From Ruminococcus bovis (lineage in GTDB: Bacteria > Bacillota > Clostridia > Oscillospirales > Acutalibacteraceae), in the NCBI RefSeq assembly GCF_005601135.1, contig NZ_CP039381.1, positions 124,001-188,000 on the forward strand: a stretch of 64,000 nucleotides of DNA. The letters run 5' to 3'. Shown in pieces: positions 37,802 to 45,122 of the stretch (the stretch's first letter is position 1; every line of letters starts with the position of its first letter). The notes beneath the pieces were generated by a model, which saw only the letters and a program-made list of their open reading frames with translations, searched no databases and was not told the DNA's origin. The position numbers and the translations under genes are program-made.

Positions 37802-38939
37802 TATGTGCTAAAATGATATGACCCAATAAAAAAGAGGAGTAACTTCAAAATATGGTATAATGGAATCGCTCAAAAACATTAACCTAAGAAAGAAGTACTC
37901 CTCATGAATATAATAACACAAGAAGCAAAGAAAAAGCAAGCCATAGTAAAATACGCACTAAGAAAAGGAAAAAGCGAAGCAAGTAGAGTGTACGGTGTAA
38001 GTCTTTCAAGCGTAAAGAGATGGTGTAAACAATATGACGGTACCTGGCAATCGCTATTGCCTAAATCACGCAGACCACATAGTCATCCCAACAGACACAC
38101 AAAAGAGAAGAAAGACAAATTAGAAATTCTTTTAAAAGTGCTATGAAAGATATGGATGGGATGGAGTATACAGTGATTTAAAGAGAAAAGGATATACAAG
38201 AAGCTATTCAGGAATGATATATGCTGCAAAAAGAATGGGCTTAGTAAAATATAAAAAGACCAAGAAAAAGAGCCGTAATCATAGAAGATATCCGGAGCTG
38301 TTAATACCTGGAGAAAAGGTGCAGATAGATGTAAAAGAAGTGCCATACAATTGCTTAAGAGGCAAGGCTTTAAGGGACGGAAAGCATTTTTATCAATGGA
38401 CTGCAATAGATGAATGTACAAGAATGAGATTTGTATATGGGTTTGAAGAACATACACGGAAAACTCAACTAAATTCTTGAAAATGTTATTAAAAGAATTT
38501 CCGTTTAAAATAAAAACGGTTCAAACAGATAACGGAAGAGAGTTCACATATAAATATCAAAGCAGTGAAGTGAAAAGTCCTTTTGAAATAGAATTGAACA
38601 AATTAGGTATAAATCATAAATTAATACCACCACGAACACCTTGGCACAATGGGAAGGTAGAAAGAAGTCATAGAAACGACCAAAGATATTTCTATGATTG
38701 GGAAACATTCAAAAATATTGAAGAATTAAATACAAAGTTAAAAGGACATTTAGAATGGAGTAATAACAAGACAATGAGAACACTTGAATACAAAAGTCCA
38801 ATGCAGTTATTGAGTGAAAAGTTAGAATTGAAATCCATTCATTAATTAATATTCATAATCAAAAGTCAGTAAAACAAGCGAAATATTAAATCGTATTTTA
38901 TTTTTACCCTAAAATGGGTCATATCTATTTACAACACAG
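37802..38939 (+). mobile_element. Insertion sequence, copy 2 (IS1202-like by its long target repeats)
   Basis: Second copy of the element at 8086-9222, opposite orientation, ~1.14 kb with ends TATGTGCT...CAACACAG and inner inverted repeats around GATATGACCCA. It is bracketed by perfect 28-base direct repeats, showing recent insertion into the integrated element. Confidence 0.92.
37904..38845 (+). pseudogene. IS transposase, copy 2, frameshifted
   Basis: Same 314-residue HTH-DDE transposase as copy 1, starting MNIITQEAKKKQAIVKYALR. Compared with copy 1, single bases are missing near 38100 (CACAAAAGAG), near 38136 (CTTTTAAAAGTGC) and near 38456 (CATACACGG), so the frame breaks into pieces ending at 38146, 38480 and 38845. 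Catalytic residues D (VQIDVKEV), D (VQTDNGREF) and E (GKVERSHRND) remain encoded. Copy 1 is intact at each of these points. Confidence 0.88.
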
Positions 38940-38967
38940 AAATAAACCTCGTTTCATATTTATTATG
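38940..38967. repeat. Right target-site duplication of IS copy 2
   Basis: Perfect 28-base partner of 37774-37801. Just beyond it lies an inverted repeat (TTATGCCTAT/ATAGGCACATAA) that was probably the operator region of the RHH gene before the IS insertion. Confidence 0.95.
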
Positions 38968-39046
38968 ACTTTATTTTATGCCTATTATGTGTTATGATGT
39001 TTGATATAGGCACATAATATATCTAAAGTGTATCTACGAGGCGATT

Positions 39047-39303
39047 ATGAAAAAGGCTTGCTGCGGGTTCGGGCATAGGAATGTATTTGAGAATATAGAG
39101 GATAAGTTGTATACGTCGGTAATGAGCGCCGCCGAGCGGGGATGTGAGATTTTCTATACGGGTGCTATGGGTGAATTTGACAGCTTGTTCTCGTCAGCCG
39201 TCCGCCTCGCTCTGCGAAATCTATCTCTAATATCTGTTTTAATCTTTTTATCAAGGATTAGTATAAGCACGTCAAAGAAGACATCGGAAACGGCAAGAGC
39301 ATG
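39047..39303 (+). pseudogene. SLOG-family (DUF1273-like) gene, 5' fragment
   Basis: MKKACCGFGHRNVFENIEDKLYTSVMSA followed by FYTGAMGEFDSLFSSAVRLA is the N-terminal nucleotide-binding half of a SLOG protein (the GHR and TGAMGEFD motifs). After about residue 55 the similarity stops and the frame runs out in unrelated sequence. The missing C-terminal half is found 1.3 kb downstream at 40606-40749, so the gene has been split. GAGG precedes the ATG. Confidence 0.7.
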
Positions 39304-39327
39304 ATAGAAAGATAAAAAGCTCTCTTT

Positions 39328-39810
39328 TCACTTCAGCTTTTCACAAAACTCTTTAATCTTCTTTTCGTTATCCTCAGTAGGCTTATCCTTCGGATCAACC
39401 AAAACGAGCTCGGCTTCAAGGCTCTCGATGCCGAGGAGCTGTTTGAGCTTCAGCAGAGCCTTGTCCGCTCCGCCGCCGGCAAAACACACAACCGCCGCTA
39501 TGCTCCTGCCATTCAGCGATTCTCTGTTCTCATGGATAAAGCTCCTGATGGGCGGCGCGATATTGCTCGCCCATACCGGCGTACAGATGATCACCCTGTC
39601 ATAACCGCCGTTAAATACATACGGCTGCAGCCGCGGTTTGTTGCCCATGACCGCTTTCATCCCGCCCCAGATGAATTTTCGCGCGCCCTCTGACGGAAAT
39701 TCCTTTACCGGCTCGATCCGGATAAGGTCGGAGTCAAGCTCAGCGGTGATTTTTTCGGCGGTCTGCGCGGTATTTCCGCTCATGGAATAGTATACGATTG
39801 CTGTTTTCAT
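39328..39810 (-). CDS. Flavodoxin family protein
   Basis: 160 residues. FMN phosphate loop YYSMSGNTAQTAEKI at the N-terminus, second loop TPVWASNIAPPIRSF with the aromatic W, and FAGGGADKALLKLKQLL. Electron carrier of the short-chain flavodoxin fold, cytoplasmic. It is the third gene of a minus-strand group DUF6442-XRE-flavodoxin that interrupts the SLOG gene; 11 bases separate it from the XRE gene. Base composition is GC-richer than the surrounding element. Redox partner unknown. Confidence 0.88.
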   Translation of the reverse strand: MKTAIVYYSMSGNTAQTAEKITAELDSDLIRIEPVKEFPSEGARKFIWGGMKAVMGNKPRLQPYVFNGGYDRVIICTPVWASNIAPPIRSFIHENRESLNGRSIAAVVCFAGGGADKALLKLKQLLGIESLEAELVLVDPKDKPTEDNEKKIKEFCEKLK

Positions 39811-39821
39811 AGTATCGCCCC

Positions 39822-40031
39822 TTAAAAATAGAATAATTCCTCAAACTTTTTATCCAGCGCGATACAGAGGATCAGCGCAAGCTTGGCTGTTGGGTTGAAC
39901 TGCCCAGTCTCGATCGAGCTTATAGTATTGCGTGACACACCCACTATTTTTGCAAGCTCAGCTTGAGAGAGCTTTTTCTCCCTTCGGATCGCGGCAAGGT
40001 TGTTTTTCAGCACAAGTCCGTTTTCCGTCAT
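39822..40031 (-). CDS. XRE/Cro-type transcriptional regulator
   Basis: 69 residues from MTENGLVLKNNLAAIRREKK; helix-turn-helix LSQAELAKIVGVSRNTISSIETGQFNPT and the C-terminal ALILCIALDKKFEELFYF typical of short single-domain XRE regulators. Its ATG overlaps the stop of the DUF6442 gene (ATGA), so translation is coupled. Three spaced operator-like repeats lie at the promoter of this operon and are its likely targets. Confidence 0.88.
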   Translation of the reverse strand: MTENGLVLKNNLAAIRREKKLSQAELAKIVGVSRNTISSIETGQFNPTAKLALILCIALDKKFEELFYF

Positions 40032-40357
40032 GCGATCACCCCGCATAGCTGGAGGATCCACAGTACTGTCCATACGGCCGCGCCGACCCCGTATATCAGC
40101 GCAACTAACAGTTCGTGCTTTTTACCGAGGACGCGATATTTAGTCCAAAAGGCAACGAACGCCATGACGAACATTGCCATATTGCAGCCGTAACTGATGC
40201 GGTGCAGGACTATCCCCTCAACGATATCGACGCATATTATCAGGCAGATACCGATCAGATAGGCAAAATACGCGCCTCTCTTCTGAGCGTCAAGGTCGGC
40301 GACGTCCCTGCCCCCGTTCTCCTCCTGAGCCATCTTCAAAACATCTTCCCTGTTCAT
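40028..40357 (-). CDS. DUF6442 family membrane protein
   Basis: 109 residues from MNREDVLKMAQEENGGRDVA. Three hydrophobic segments (FAYLIGICLIICVDIV, MAMFVMAFVAFW, LLVALIYGVGAAVWTVLWIL). The pattern ENGGRDVADLDAQKRGA then HRISYGCNMAM matches DUF6442 proteins, which regularly accompany an XRE regulator of this type; function unknown. AAAGGAG precedes the ATG; a longer frame from 40420 is possible but lacks a site. Confidence 0.8.
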   Translation of the reverse strand: MNREDVLKMAQEENGGRDVADLDAQKRGAYFAYLIGICLIICVDIVEGIVLHRISYGCNMAMFVMAFVAFWTKYRVLGKKHELLVALIYGVGAAVWTVLWILQLCGVIA

Positions 40358-40415
40358 AATAACAACTCCTTTATTGCCCGCGTCGGTTTTTTTAAGTATA
40401 AACACGCTCGCGTGT

Positions 40416-40489
40416 GCCAAGTTTTATTGTCAATATTATAACACTGCCAAGTTTACTTGTCAAGAGTTTTTGCAAAGTTTTCTTGTCAA
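40416..40489 (-). promoter_or_regulatory. Promoter with three operator-like repeats for the DUF6442-XRE operon
   Basis: On the minus strand TTGACA (40458-40463) and TATAAT (40435-40440) are 17 bases apart. Three copies of an 18-base repeat (TTGACAAGTAAACTTGGC and variants) lie at 40472-40489, 40446-40463 and 40416-40433, one covering the -35 box and one just past the -10. Each contains a CAAG-TAAA-CTTG-like half palindrome, fitting autoregulation by the XRE protein. Confidence 0.75.
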
Positions 40490-40605
40490 GCACAGCCTTC
40501 ACGCAAAAGCGCCCCGCTTTCCGCTCCCGTCGCCACAAACGGAAAGTGCGTCATCTTTTGAGGTCGTTATGCTTATGCTTAATATAATCTGCGTCGGCAG
40601 ACTAA

Positions 40606-40749
40606 AGGAAAGCTGCCATCAAAGCCCGCAATTGCTGGATGATAGACAACAGCGATATAGTTCTGATTTACACCGTCCGCAACTACGGCGGAGCGTATGA
40701 GGCAAAACGATATGCAGAGCGCATTCATAAAAGCATAAAGATTATTTGA
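40606..40749 (+). pseudogene. SLOG-family (DUF1273-like) gene, 3' fragment
   Basis: The frame reads KAAIKARNCWMIDNSD then IVLIYTVRNYGGAYEAKRYA, ending at TGA; this is the C-terminal half of the SLOG protein whose start is at 39047. The intervening ~1.3 kb carries three minus-strand genes. The last bases overlap the end of the convergent sigma-like gene. Confidence 0.7.
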
Positions 40750-41623
40750 TTACAGCTTTTATAATACTCATAGCTCTTTCACATACCCGCTTTGCCGTAT
40801 TGGCATCGCTGAATCCGTGATCGGTGGCAATGTCGGTATATGGCAGCGGCTTGATTGGCTTTTCTTTTGGCTTGCCGTTTTCGTCTAAATCGGTCTTGTC
40901 AGCGTAGCGAGTACTGAAACACTCTGGGCAAAAGCCGAGGTGCTGGGCGAGCATCATCTTTTCTGTATATTCTAAGCCGTCATAGGCTTCATACAGCTTG
41001 TCATATAACTTCTGCTTGAAATAGATATTTTCGGGATTGAGAGAGGAATCCGGTAGAAGGAAGTCGGTTGTTCCTGTATCGTCCTCATCATTACTCTGAA
41101 CATCCGTATAGTTTTCGGTAAGGATGCCGCCCTCGATGATAGACTTTGTTTTCTCATCGCTTTCACCGATTTGCGTTGCAACCTGTGAAATGGTTTCCTC
41201 CGTAAACTCACCGCCTGAATGATTGAAAATATCCATCACTTTACGGAGTCGGGCATATTCAAATTCGCTCTGCACGGAATAGCCCGTCCGCATTGTGCGG
41301 ATATAGTTATGCGCCTCACGCTCCATATACCTCTGAGCATACGGCAGAAAAGGAGCTATGGAAATATCGTAGTTGATCAGAGCCTTACACAAGCCTGTTA
41401 CAAGGCTTTGCTTTATATCGGCAAAGTGCTCTTCCATTGAGTATTTATTCCTAAAGGACTTCGCCTTTTCGTTTAGCGTCGGCTCGTAATAGTGTAGGAA
41501 CCAGTAGAAATATTTATCGTCACCGGTCTGTACATACTGACGCATATATTCCTGAAAATCCCATTTGGGCGGTGGCGGCGAAATGCGGTAAATTTCAAAT
41601 TCTTTTTTCTCTATATGGCTCAC
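40742..41623 (-). CDS. Sigma-70-like RNA polymerase sigma factor of mobile elements
   Basis: 293 residues. Region-2-like part (INYDISIAPFLPYAQRYMEREAHNYIRTMRTGYSV) and a C-terminal region-4-like helix-turn-helix (PLPYTDIATDHGFSDANTAKRVCERAM). A cysteine pair in FCPECFS lies between. Such sigma-like proteins accompany DUF6076 genes in Firmicute integrative elements, here overlapping it by four bases (ATGA). It could direct transcription of element genes; not demonstrated. Confidence 0.72.
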   Translation of the reverse strand: MSHIEKKEFEIYRISPPPPKWDFQEYMRQYVQTGDDKYFYWFLHYYEPTLNEKAKSFRNKYSMEEHFADIKQSLVTGLCKALINYDISIAPFLPYAQRYMEREAHNYIRTMRTGYSVQSEFEYARLRKVMDIFNHSGGEFTEETISQVATQIGESDEKTKSIIEGGILTENYTDVQSNDEDDTGTTDFLLPDSSLNPENIYFKQKLYDKLYEAYDGLEYTEKMMLAQHLGFCPECFSTRYADKTDLDENGKPKEKPIKPLPYTDIATDHGFSDANTAKRVCERAMSIIKAVIK

Positions 41624-42765
41624 TTTTGCTTGATTCTCCTGTCCGTTTCTCTGTACAAATTCTCGCGCTTCATATCTGCTTTGTATTGACCTTTAGCATA
41701 GTTGTCGTCATACTTCGCTTTTTGCCAATACTCTTTTGCAACCTTCAGCGCCATCGCAGCAAACTCTGCTGTGATGGTGCTTCTTTTTTGTTCCACACGA
41801 ATCGCAGAGCAGCGGCTTTTGTAAACTGGATTGATAGGATTGCCTTCGGAAAGTTCCTTTTCCTTCATCCTCGCCGCATATTTTCGGCAGGTGATTGATT
41901 TTCCTTTCAGCGTATAAGGTGCGGTTCCATTGCAATATACTTGCCGCCTTGCCGAAGTCATCAGGAAATATCGCATGCAGATAGGACACCTTCTCGGATA
42001 ATGACCGTAGTGCAAGCCCTCGAAGAAATCCGTCAGAACAAAGCTGTAGTAATTATCAAAATACATTCTTCTCGCCGTAACTAAACTTTTGCTCTTAGAT
42101 GTCTTGCGCATAGCGATATACTCGGAAGTCATACCAAGTTCTTCGTTGCCGAATATATCCAGAGCTATCGGGAGCAAGTGCGCCTCATCAAAGCGCTCAG
42201 CTTCGTCAAGTCTGTCGCAGAACTCGGTTAATCCCTCAAACGCTTCTCTCATATCGTTGCTGATACGATCATAGAAAGCCAGAGTTGTCATCATATCATT
42301 AAGTAGGTTGTCCGCTGTTTTTTGCTGAACTTCATCTATTTCGATCGGCAGTAAATCCAACGCGGATTCATTGATTCCCATAGCTAAAATCTGAGCCTTT
42401 GCATTGAAATACTCTCGGATAAAGTTTGCGTTATCCTCTGTAAAAAGTTCAGATATTCTAATACGCTCTGCTTCAACATCCAGCTTAGTGAACGGTTGCA
42501 GCTTGGGTAAGGTTTTTAAGATTTGTTGGATCTCCCACCCGGATCGTAAAACATCATTGTTATCAAGATAACCGGCAGAGATCGTATCGTATAGATGCCA
42601 GCTGTATTGTTTGTATACAGCCAACCGAGCCGCCGTTTCATCCTTATAATATTGATTCAAAAGGTGTGTAGCGAACGTTCCCGCAGGATAAGTTTTCTTG
42701 CCAATCCGTATTCTTCCGTCACGAAAATCGGCGCTGAAAAAGCTGATTTTTTCCAAAACCAACAC
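41620..42765 (-). CDS. DUF6076 family protein
   Basis: 381 residues. Mostly helical N-terminal 240 residues; then a probable zinc-binding segment YPRRCPICMRYFLMTSARRQ followed by VYCNG and SITCRK (C-x2-C ... C ... C). I recognise it as the DUF6076 protein that precedes a sigma-like gene in many Clostridial integrative elements; function unknown. The start ATG follows AGGAGG-type sequence. Divergent from the partition/mobilization operon starting at 43039. Confidence 0.72.
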   Translation of the reverse strand: MLVLEKISFFSADFRDGRIRIGKKTYPAGTFATHLLNQYYKDETAARLAVYKQYSWHLYDTISAGYLDNNDVLRSGWEIQQILKTLPKLQPFTKLDVEAERIRISELFTEDNANFIREYFNAKAQILAMGINESALDLLPIEIDEVQQKTADNLLNDMMTTLAFYDRISNDMREAFEGLTEFCDRLDEAERFDEAHLLPIALDIFGNEELGMTSEYIAMRKTSKSKSLVTARRMYFDNYYSFVLTDFFEGLHYGHYPRRCPICMRYFLMTSARRQVYCNGTAPYTLKGKSITCRKYAARMKEKELSEGNPINPVYKSRCSAIRVEQKRSTITAEFAAMALKVAKEYWQKAKYDDNYAKGQYKADMKRENLYRETDRRIKQK

Positions 42766-42878
42766 CTCCTCACTATCAAGTCTACCAAAACAGGTGTCCC
42801 ATAAAACTCCCTTTGCTCCGTTTTAGAAGAAATTTTTGAAAAAATTTTGAATTATTGTTTTCCGTAATATAAAATTAT

Positions 42879-42918
42879 CGGCTTGAATTCTGATTGTTCA
42901 GTATTCAAGCCGTTTTTT
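42879..42918 (+). terminator. Terminator-like hairpin in the divergent region
   Basis: Ten-pair stem CGGCTTGAAT/ATTCAAGCCG with 14-base loop followed by six T residues, plus strand. No plus-strand gene ends here, so it may be an attenuator for the operon that begins at 43039 or insulate it from read-through. Confidence 0.65.
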
Positions 42919-42973
42919 AGTGTTTTCTTTTTCGTTTTCACTATGTTTTCTTAAAACCCTAAGTTTTCGGATT

Positions 42974-43024
42974 TTCGTGTATTTAATACAGTAGGGGGAC
43001 GAAAAGCCCTCCAAAATACACGAA
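42974..43024. promoter_or_regulatory. Inverted repeat in the leader of the Cys_rich_VLP-parM operon
   Basis: Perfect 11-base inverted repeat TTCGTGTATTT/AAATACACGAA enclosing a second short hairpin (GGGG...CCCT). It ends 14 bases before the ATG at 43039 and touches the ribosome binding site GGGAGG, so it may be an operator or an RNA structure controlling the operon. Confidence 0.6.
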
Positions 43025-43038
43025 GGGAGGTACAAGCT

Positions 43039-43275
43039 ATGGTACTGAAAATTACCGAAGAGCTGTCCGAAAGAGTAAACCGCATTGTTCGTCATTCGTG
43101 CTGCAACTGCATTGACGACAACTGCCTGTTGCTCGACGACGGCGAAGAACACAGCTGCGTGCAGCTGATCAGTAAGTATGGCATTTACTGCAACTATCTT
43201 TTGAAATGCGTATTGCCTGCTTTCCCAAAACTCTACGGCGACATACTCGCCTACAACGAAAAACTGAAAGGATGA
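43039..43275 (+). CDS. Cysteine-rich VLP-domain protein
   Basis: 78 residues with the Cys_rich_VLP pattern: RIVRHSCCNCIDDNCLLLDDG, EEHSCVQLISKYGIYCNYLLKCVLPAFPKLYGDIL (seven cysteines and the VLP motif). A small, probably zinc-binding protein encoded by many Firmicute conjugative or mobilizable elements; role unknown. GGGAGG precedes the ATG; parM starts five bases after its stop. Confidence 0.82.
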   Translation: MVLKITEELSERVNRIVRHSCCNCIDDNCLLLDDGEEHSCVQLISKYGIYCNYLLKCVLPAFPKLYGDILAYNEKLKG

Positions 43276-43279
43276 TTTT

Positions 43280-44215
43280 ATGAAAACACTAAACAATTTT
43301 AAGATTATCGGTATCGACCACGGTTACGGCAATATCAAAACCGCTAGCCATTGTTTCAAGACCGGTATAACCACCCACGACAGCGAACCGCTATTTACAA
43401 AGGATATGCTTACCTACAACGACAAGTATTATCTGATCGGCGAAGGTCACAAGGAGTTTCTGCCCGAAAAGCAGAATGATGAGGATTATTATATTCTCAC
43501 GCTCGCAGCTATCGCAACCGAGCTTGCGGATGAAGGGCTTACCGAAGCGGATGTGATTATCGCCGCAGGCTTGCCTTTAACTTGGACAAGCGGACAGAAA
43601 GCGGATTTTGCCGCATATCTGTCAAAGAGCAAAGAGGTAGCGTTCACTTTTCGGAATGTAGATTATCATATCCGAATCTGTGATGTGAAAATCTATCCGC
43701 AGGGTTATTCTGCGGTTGTGCCTATCAAATCCACGCTCAAAGGTCTGAGTATGGTAGCCGATATCGGTAACGGTACGATGAACACACTTTATCTTGTCAA
43801 CGGCAAGCCGCAAAGCGGTAAGATGTTCACCGAGAAGTTCGGCACTTATCAATGCACCCTCGCTATTCGTGAAGGCTTTATGCGCAATACACGCCGAGAG
43901 CTAAACGACTATATCATCGACGAGGTGTTGCAGACAGGCACGGCAGATATTCCTGATTCGGATTTGGAAATCATCACAGCTATTGCGGAGGAATATGTCG
44001 CCGAGATTTTCCGCCGCCTGCGTGAGCACGGCTATGACGAAAGCACGATGAAACTCTACGTCTGCGGCGGTGGCGGTTGCCTGATCAAGAATTTCTATCA
44101 CGGCAATCTTGACCGTGTAAAGTTCATTGATGACATCTGTGCCGCCGCAAAAGGCTATGAATATCTCGCAGACGTTTATCTGAGAGCCGAGGCGAAGAAT
44201 GAAGGACGTGTATAA
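43280..44215 (+). CDS. parM: ParM/StbA-like actin-type partition ATPase
   Basis: 311 residues. Actin-fold motifs: phosphate 1 IIGIDHGYGNIKTASH, phosphate 2 MVADIGNGTMNTLYLVNGK, adenosine loop LYVCGGGGCLIKNFY. It would polymerise and segregate replicating DNA or act on the excised element. It overlaps by 17 bases the next gene, a small RHH protein in the position of ParR. Presence in an integrated element suggests a circular, possibly replicating phase. Confidence 0.88.
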   Translation: MKTLNNFKIIGIDHGYGNIKTASHCFKTGITTHDSEPLFTKDMLTYNDKYYLIGEGHKEFLPEKQNDEDYYILTLAAIATELADEGLTEADVIIAAGLPLTWTSGQKADFAAYLSKSKEVAFTFRNVDYHIRICDVKIYPQGYSAVVPIKSTLKGLSMVADIGNGTMNTLYLVNGKPQSGKMFTEKFGTYQCTLAIREGFMRNTRRELNDYIIDEVLQTGTADIPDSDLEIITAIAEEYVAEIFRRLREHGYDESTMKLYVCGGGGCLIKNFYHGNLDRVKFIDDICAAAKGYEYLADVYLRAEAKNEGRV

Positions 44216-44525
44216 AATGACCGTGCGCTTTGATTTGACCGACGCCCGAGAGCGTGCTCTCGCAGAATATATGCAGACGCTTGACGTAAAGAAGTATCAA
44301 TCCCGTAATCAGTTTATGATAGATGCGCTTGCGGATTATGTAGATTTACAATCAATTACCCGTGAACAACACGAGGAGGATATCCGTAATATCATTCGTG
44401 AGGAAATGCGGGCTTGCTTTGCCGAAGCAAACTTCGCTCCGCAGCCGTTAAATCCTGCTTTAAGCGCAGAACAACAGGAAGAAGCCGAGCAAGATATTCT
44501 GGACGACCTCAAGCTGTTTGATTGA
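44199..44525 (+). CDS. RHH DNA-binding protein, probable ParR-like partner of ParM
   Basis: 108 residues. N-terminal ribbon-helix-helix: MTVRFDLTDARERALAEYMQ, then SRNQFMIDALADYVDLQS; an acidic C-terminal part (EEAEQDILDDLKLFD). Overlapping parM and reading downstream of it is the standard parM-parR arrangement, but the assignment rests on context. Two starts are possible (44199 with GAGG, or the ATG at 44217 after AAGGA). Repeats of GACGGCA begin at its stop codon. Confidence 0.72.
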   Translation: MKDVYKMTVRFDLTDARERALAEYMQTLDVKKYQSRNQFMIDALADYVDLQSITREQHEEDIRNIIREEMRACFAEANFAPQPLNPALSAEQQEEAEQDILDDLKLFD

Positions 44526-44583
44526 CGGCACGATGACGGCAAATTTCAAGACCGATATTAAAATTGACGGCAAAATGCCGTCA
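44522..44583. repeat. TGACGGCA repeats after the RHH gene
   Basis: Three direct TGACGGCA copies (44523, 44534 and 44565) and one inverted copy (TGCCGTCA, 44576-44583) that pairs with the third around an AAA spacer. A candidate centromere for the RHH/ParM pair or an oriT-linked protein site. Direct observation; role inferred. Confidence 0.6.
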
Positions 44584-44616
44584 TATCAAGACAGTATTAT
44601 AATCAACAGCATAAGG

Positions 44617-44741
44617 CACAGCAGAATGGGTAAAATCGCACTCCGTGGCTGTGTCTTATACTGTAGCAAGCAGGGAATTTGTACGGCAAATTCCAAATAC
44701 AACAGCCCCATAGCTGTTGAAAATCTTTAGGGAAACCCTAA
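44617..44741 (+). other. Hairpin-rich candidate oriT upstream of mobC
   Basis: Four inverted repeats in 125 bases: CACAGC/GCTGTG (44617/44648), GGAATTTG/CAAATTCC (44674/44687), AACAGC/GCTGTT (44701/44713) and TTAGGG/CCCTAA (44727/44736). This non-coding stretch lies directly before mobC and the relaxase, where oriT normally sits. The nick site cannot be identified by eye. A 70-codon open frame across it has no coding character. Confidence 0.55.
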
Positions 44742-44765
44742 CACCCGAAGAAAGAAGGTATATTA

Positions 44766-45122
44766 TTGAACGATAAAAATGCAAGAATCGAGCTGCGAGT
44801 TACGCAGTTCGAGAAAGACAAGATAGCTCGGCTTGCCGAGAGCTGCGGCTTATCTCAATCCGAATATGTCAGACAAAGGACATTGGGTTATGCACCGAGG
44901 ACGGTGCTGCCTGATGTCTTTTTTCAATTCTACCAAATGCTCTGCCGCTTGTGTGACGAGGTTGCCGATAAGGTATCTCCGAATACCGAACGAAAGCTTC
45001 TTGAAGTCGTAGACGAAATTCAACGACAGTTACTTTTGCCTGAAAAATCTACCGCCAAGCAAATATGTAAGGAGGTAACGACGTGGCAACCACAGGCTTC
45101 TGGCCCGTCAAAGGACGGTTAA
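44766..45122 (+). CDS. mobC: MobC-like relaxosome accessory protein
   Basis: 118 residues beginning at TTG (AAGG nine bases upstream). N-terminal RHH: RIELRVTQFEKDKIARLAES then CGLSQSEYVRQRTLGYAPR, the MobC signature. It binds oriT and helps the relaxase. Its 3' end overlaps the relaxase gene by 40 bases in another frame. Confidence 0.85.
   Translation: MNDKNARIELRVTQFEKDKIARLAESCGLSQSEYVRQRTLGYAPRTVLPDVFFQFYQMLCRLCDEVADKVSPNTERKLLEVVDEIQRQLLLPEKSTAKQICKEVTTWQPQASGPSKDG

Noticed and set aside
40374..40700. 108-codon plus-strand frame through the operator repeats
   Set aside because: Crosses the divergent promoter and is out of frame with the SLOG remnant it overlaps.
44518..44730. 70-codon open frame after the RHH gene
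   Set aside because: It spans the TGACGGCA repeats and the four-hairpin island, has no ribosome binding site and no protein-like composition; the region is better read as oriT/partition sites.
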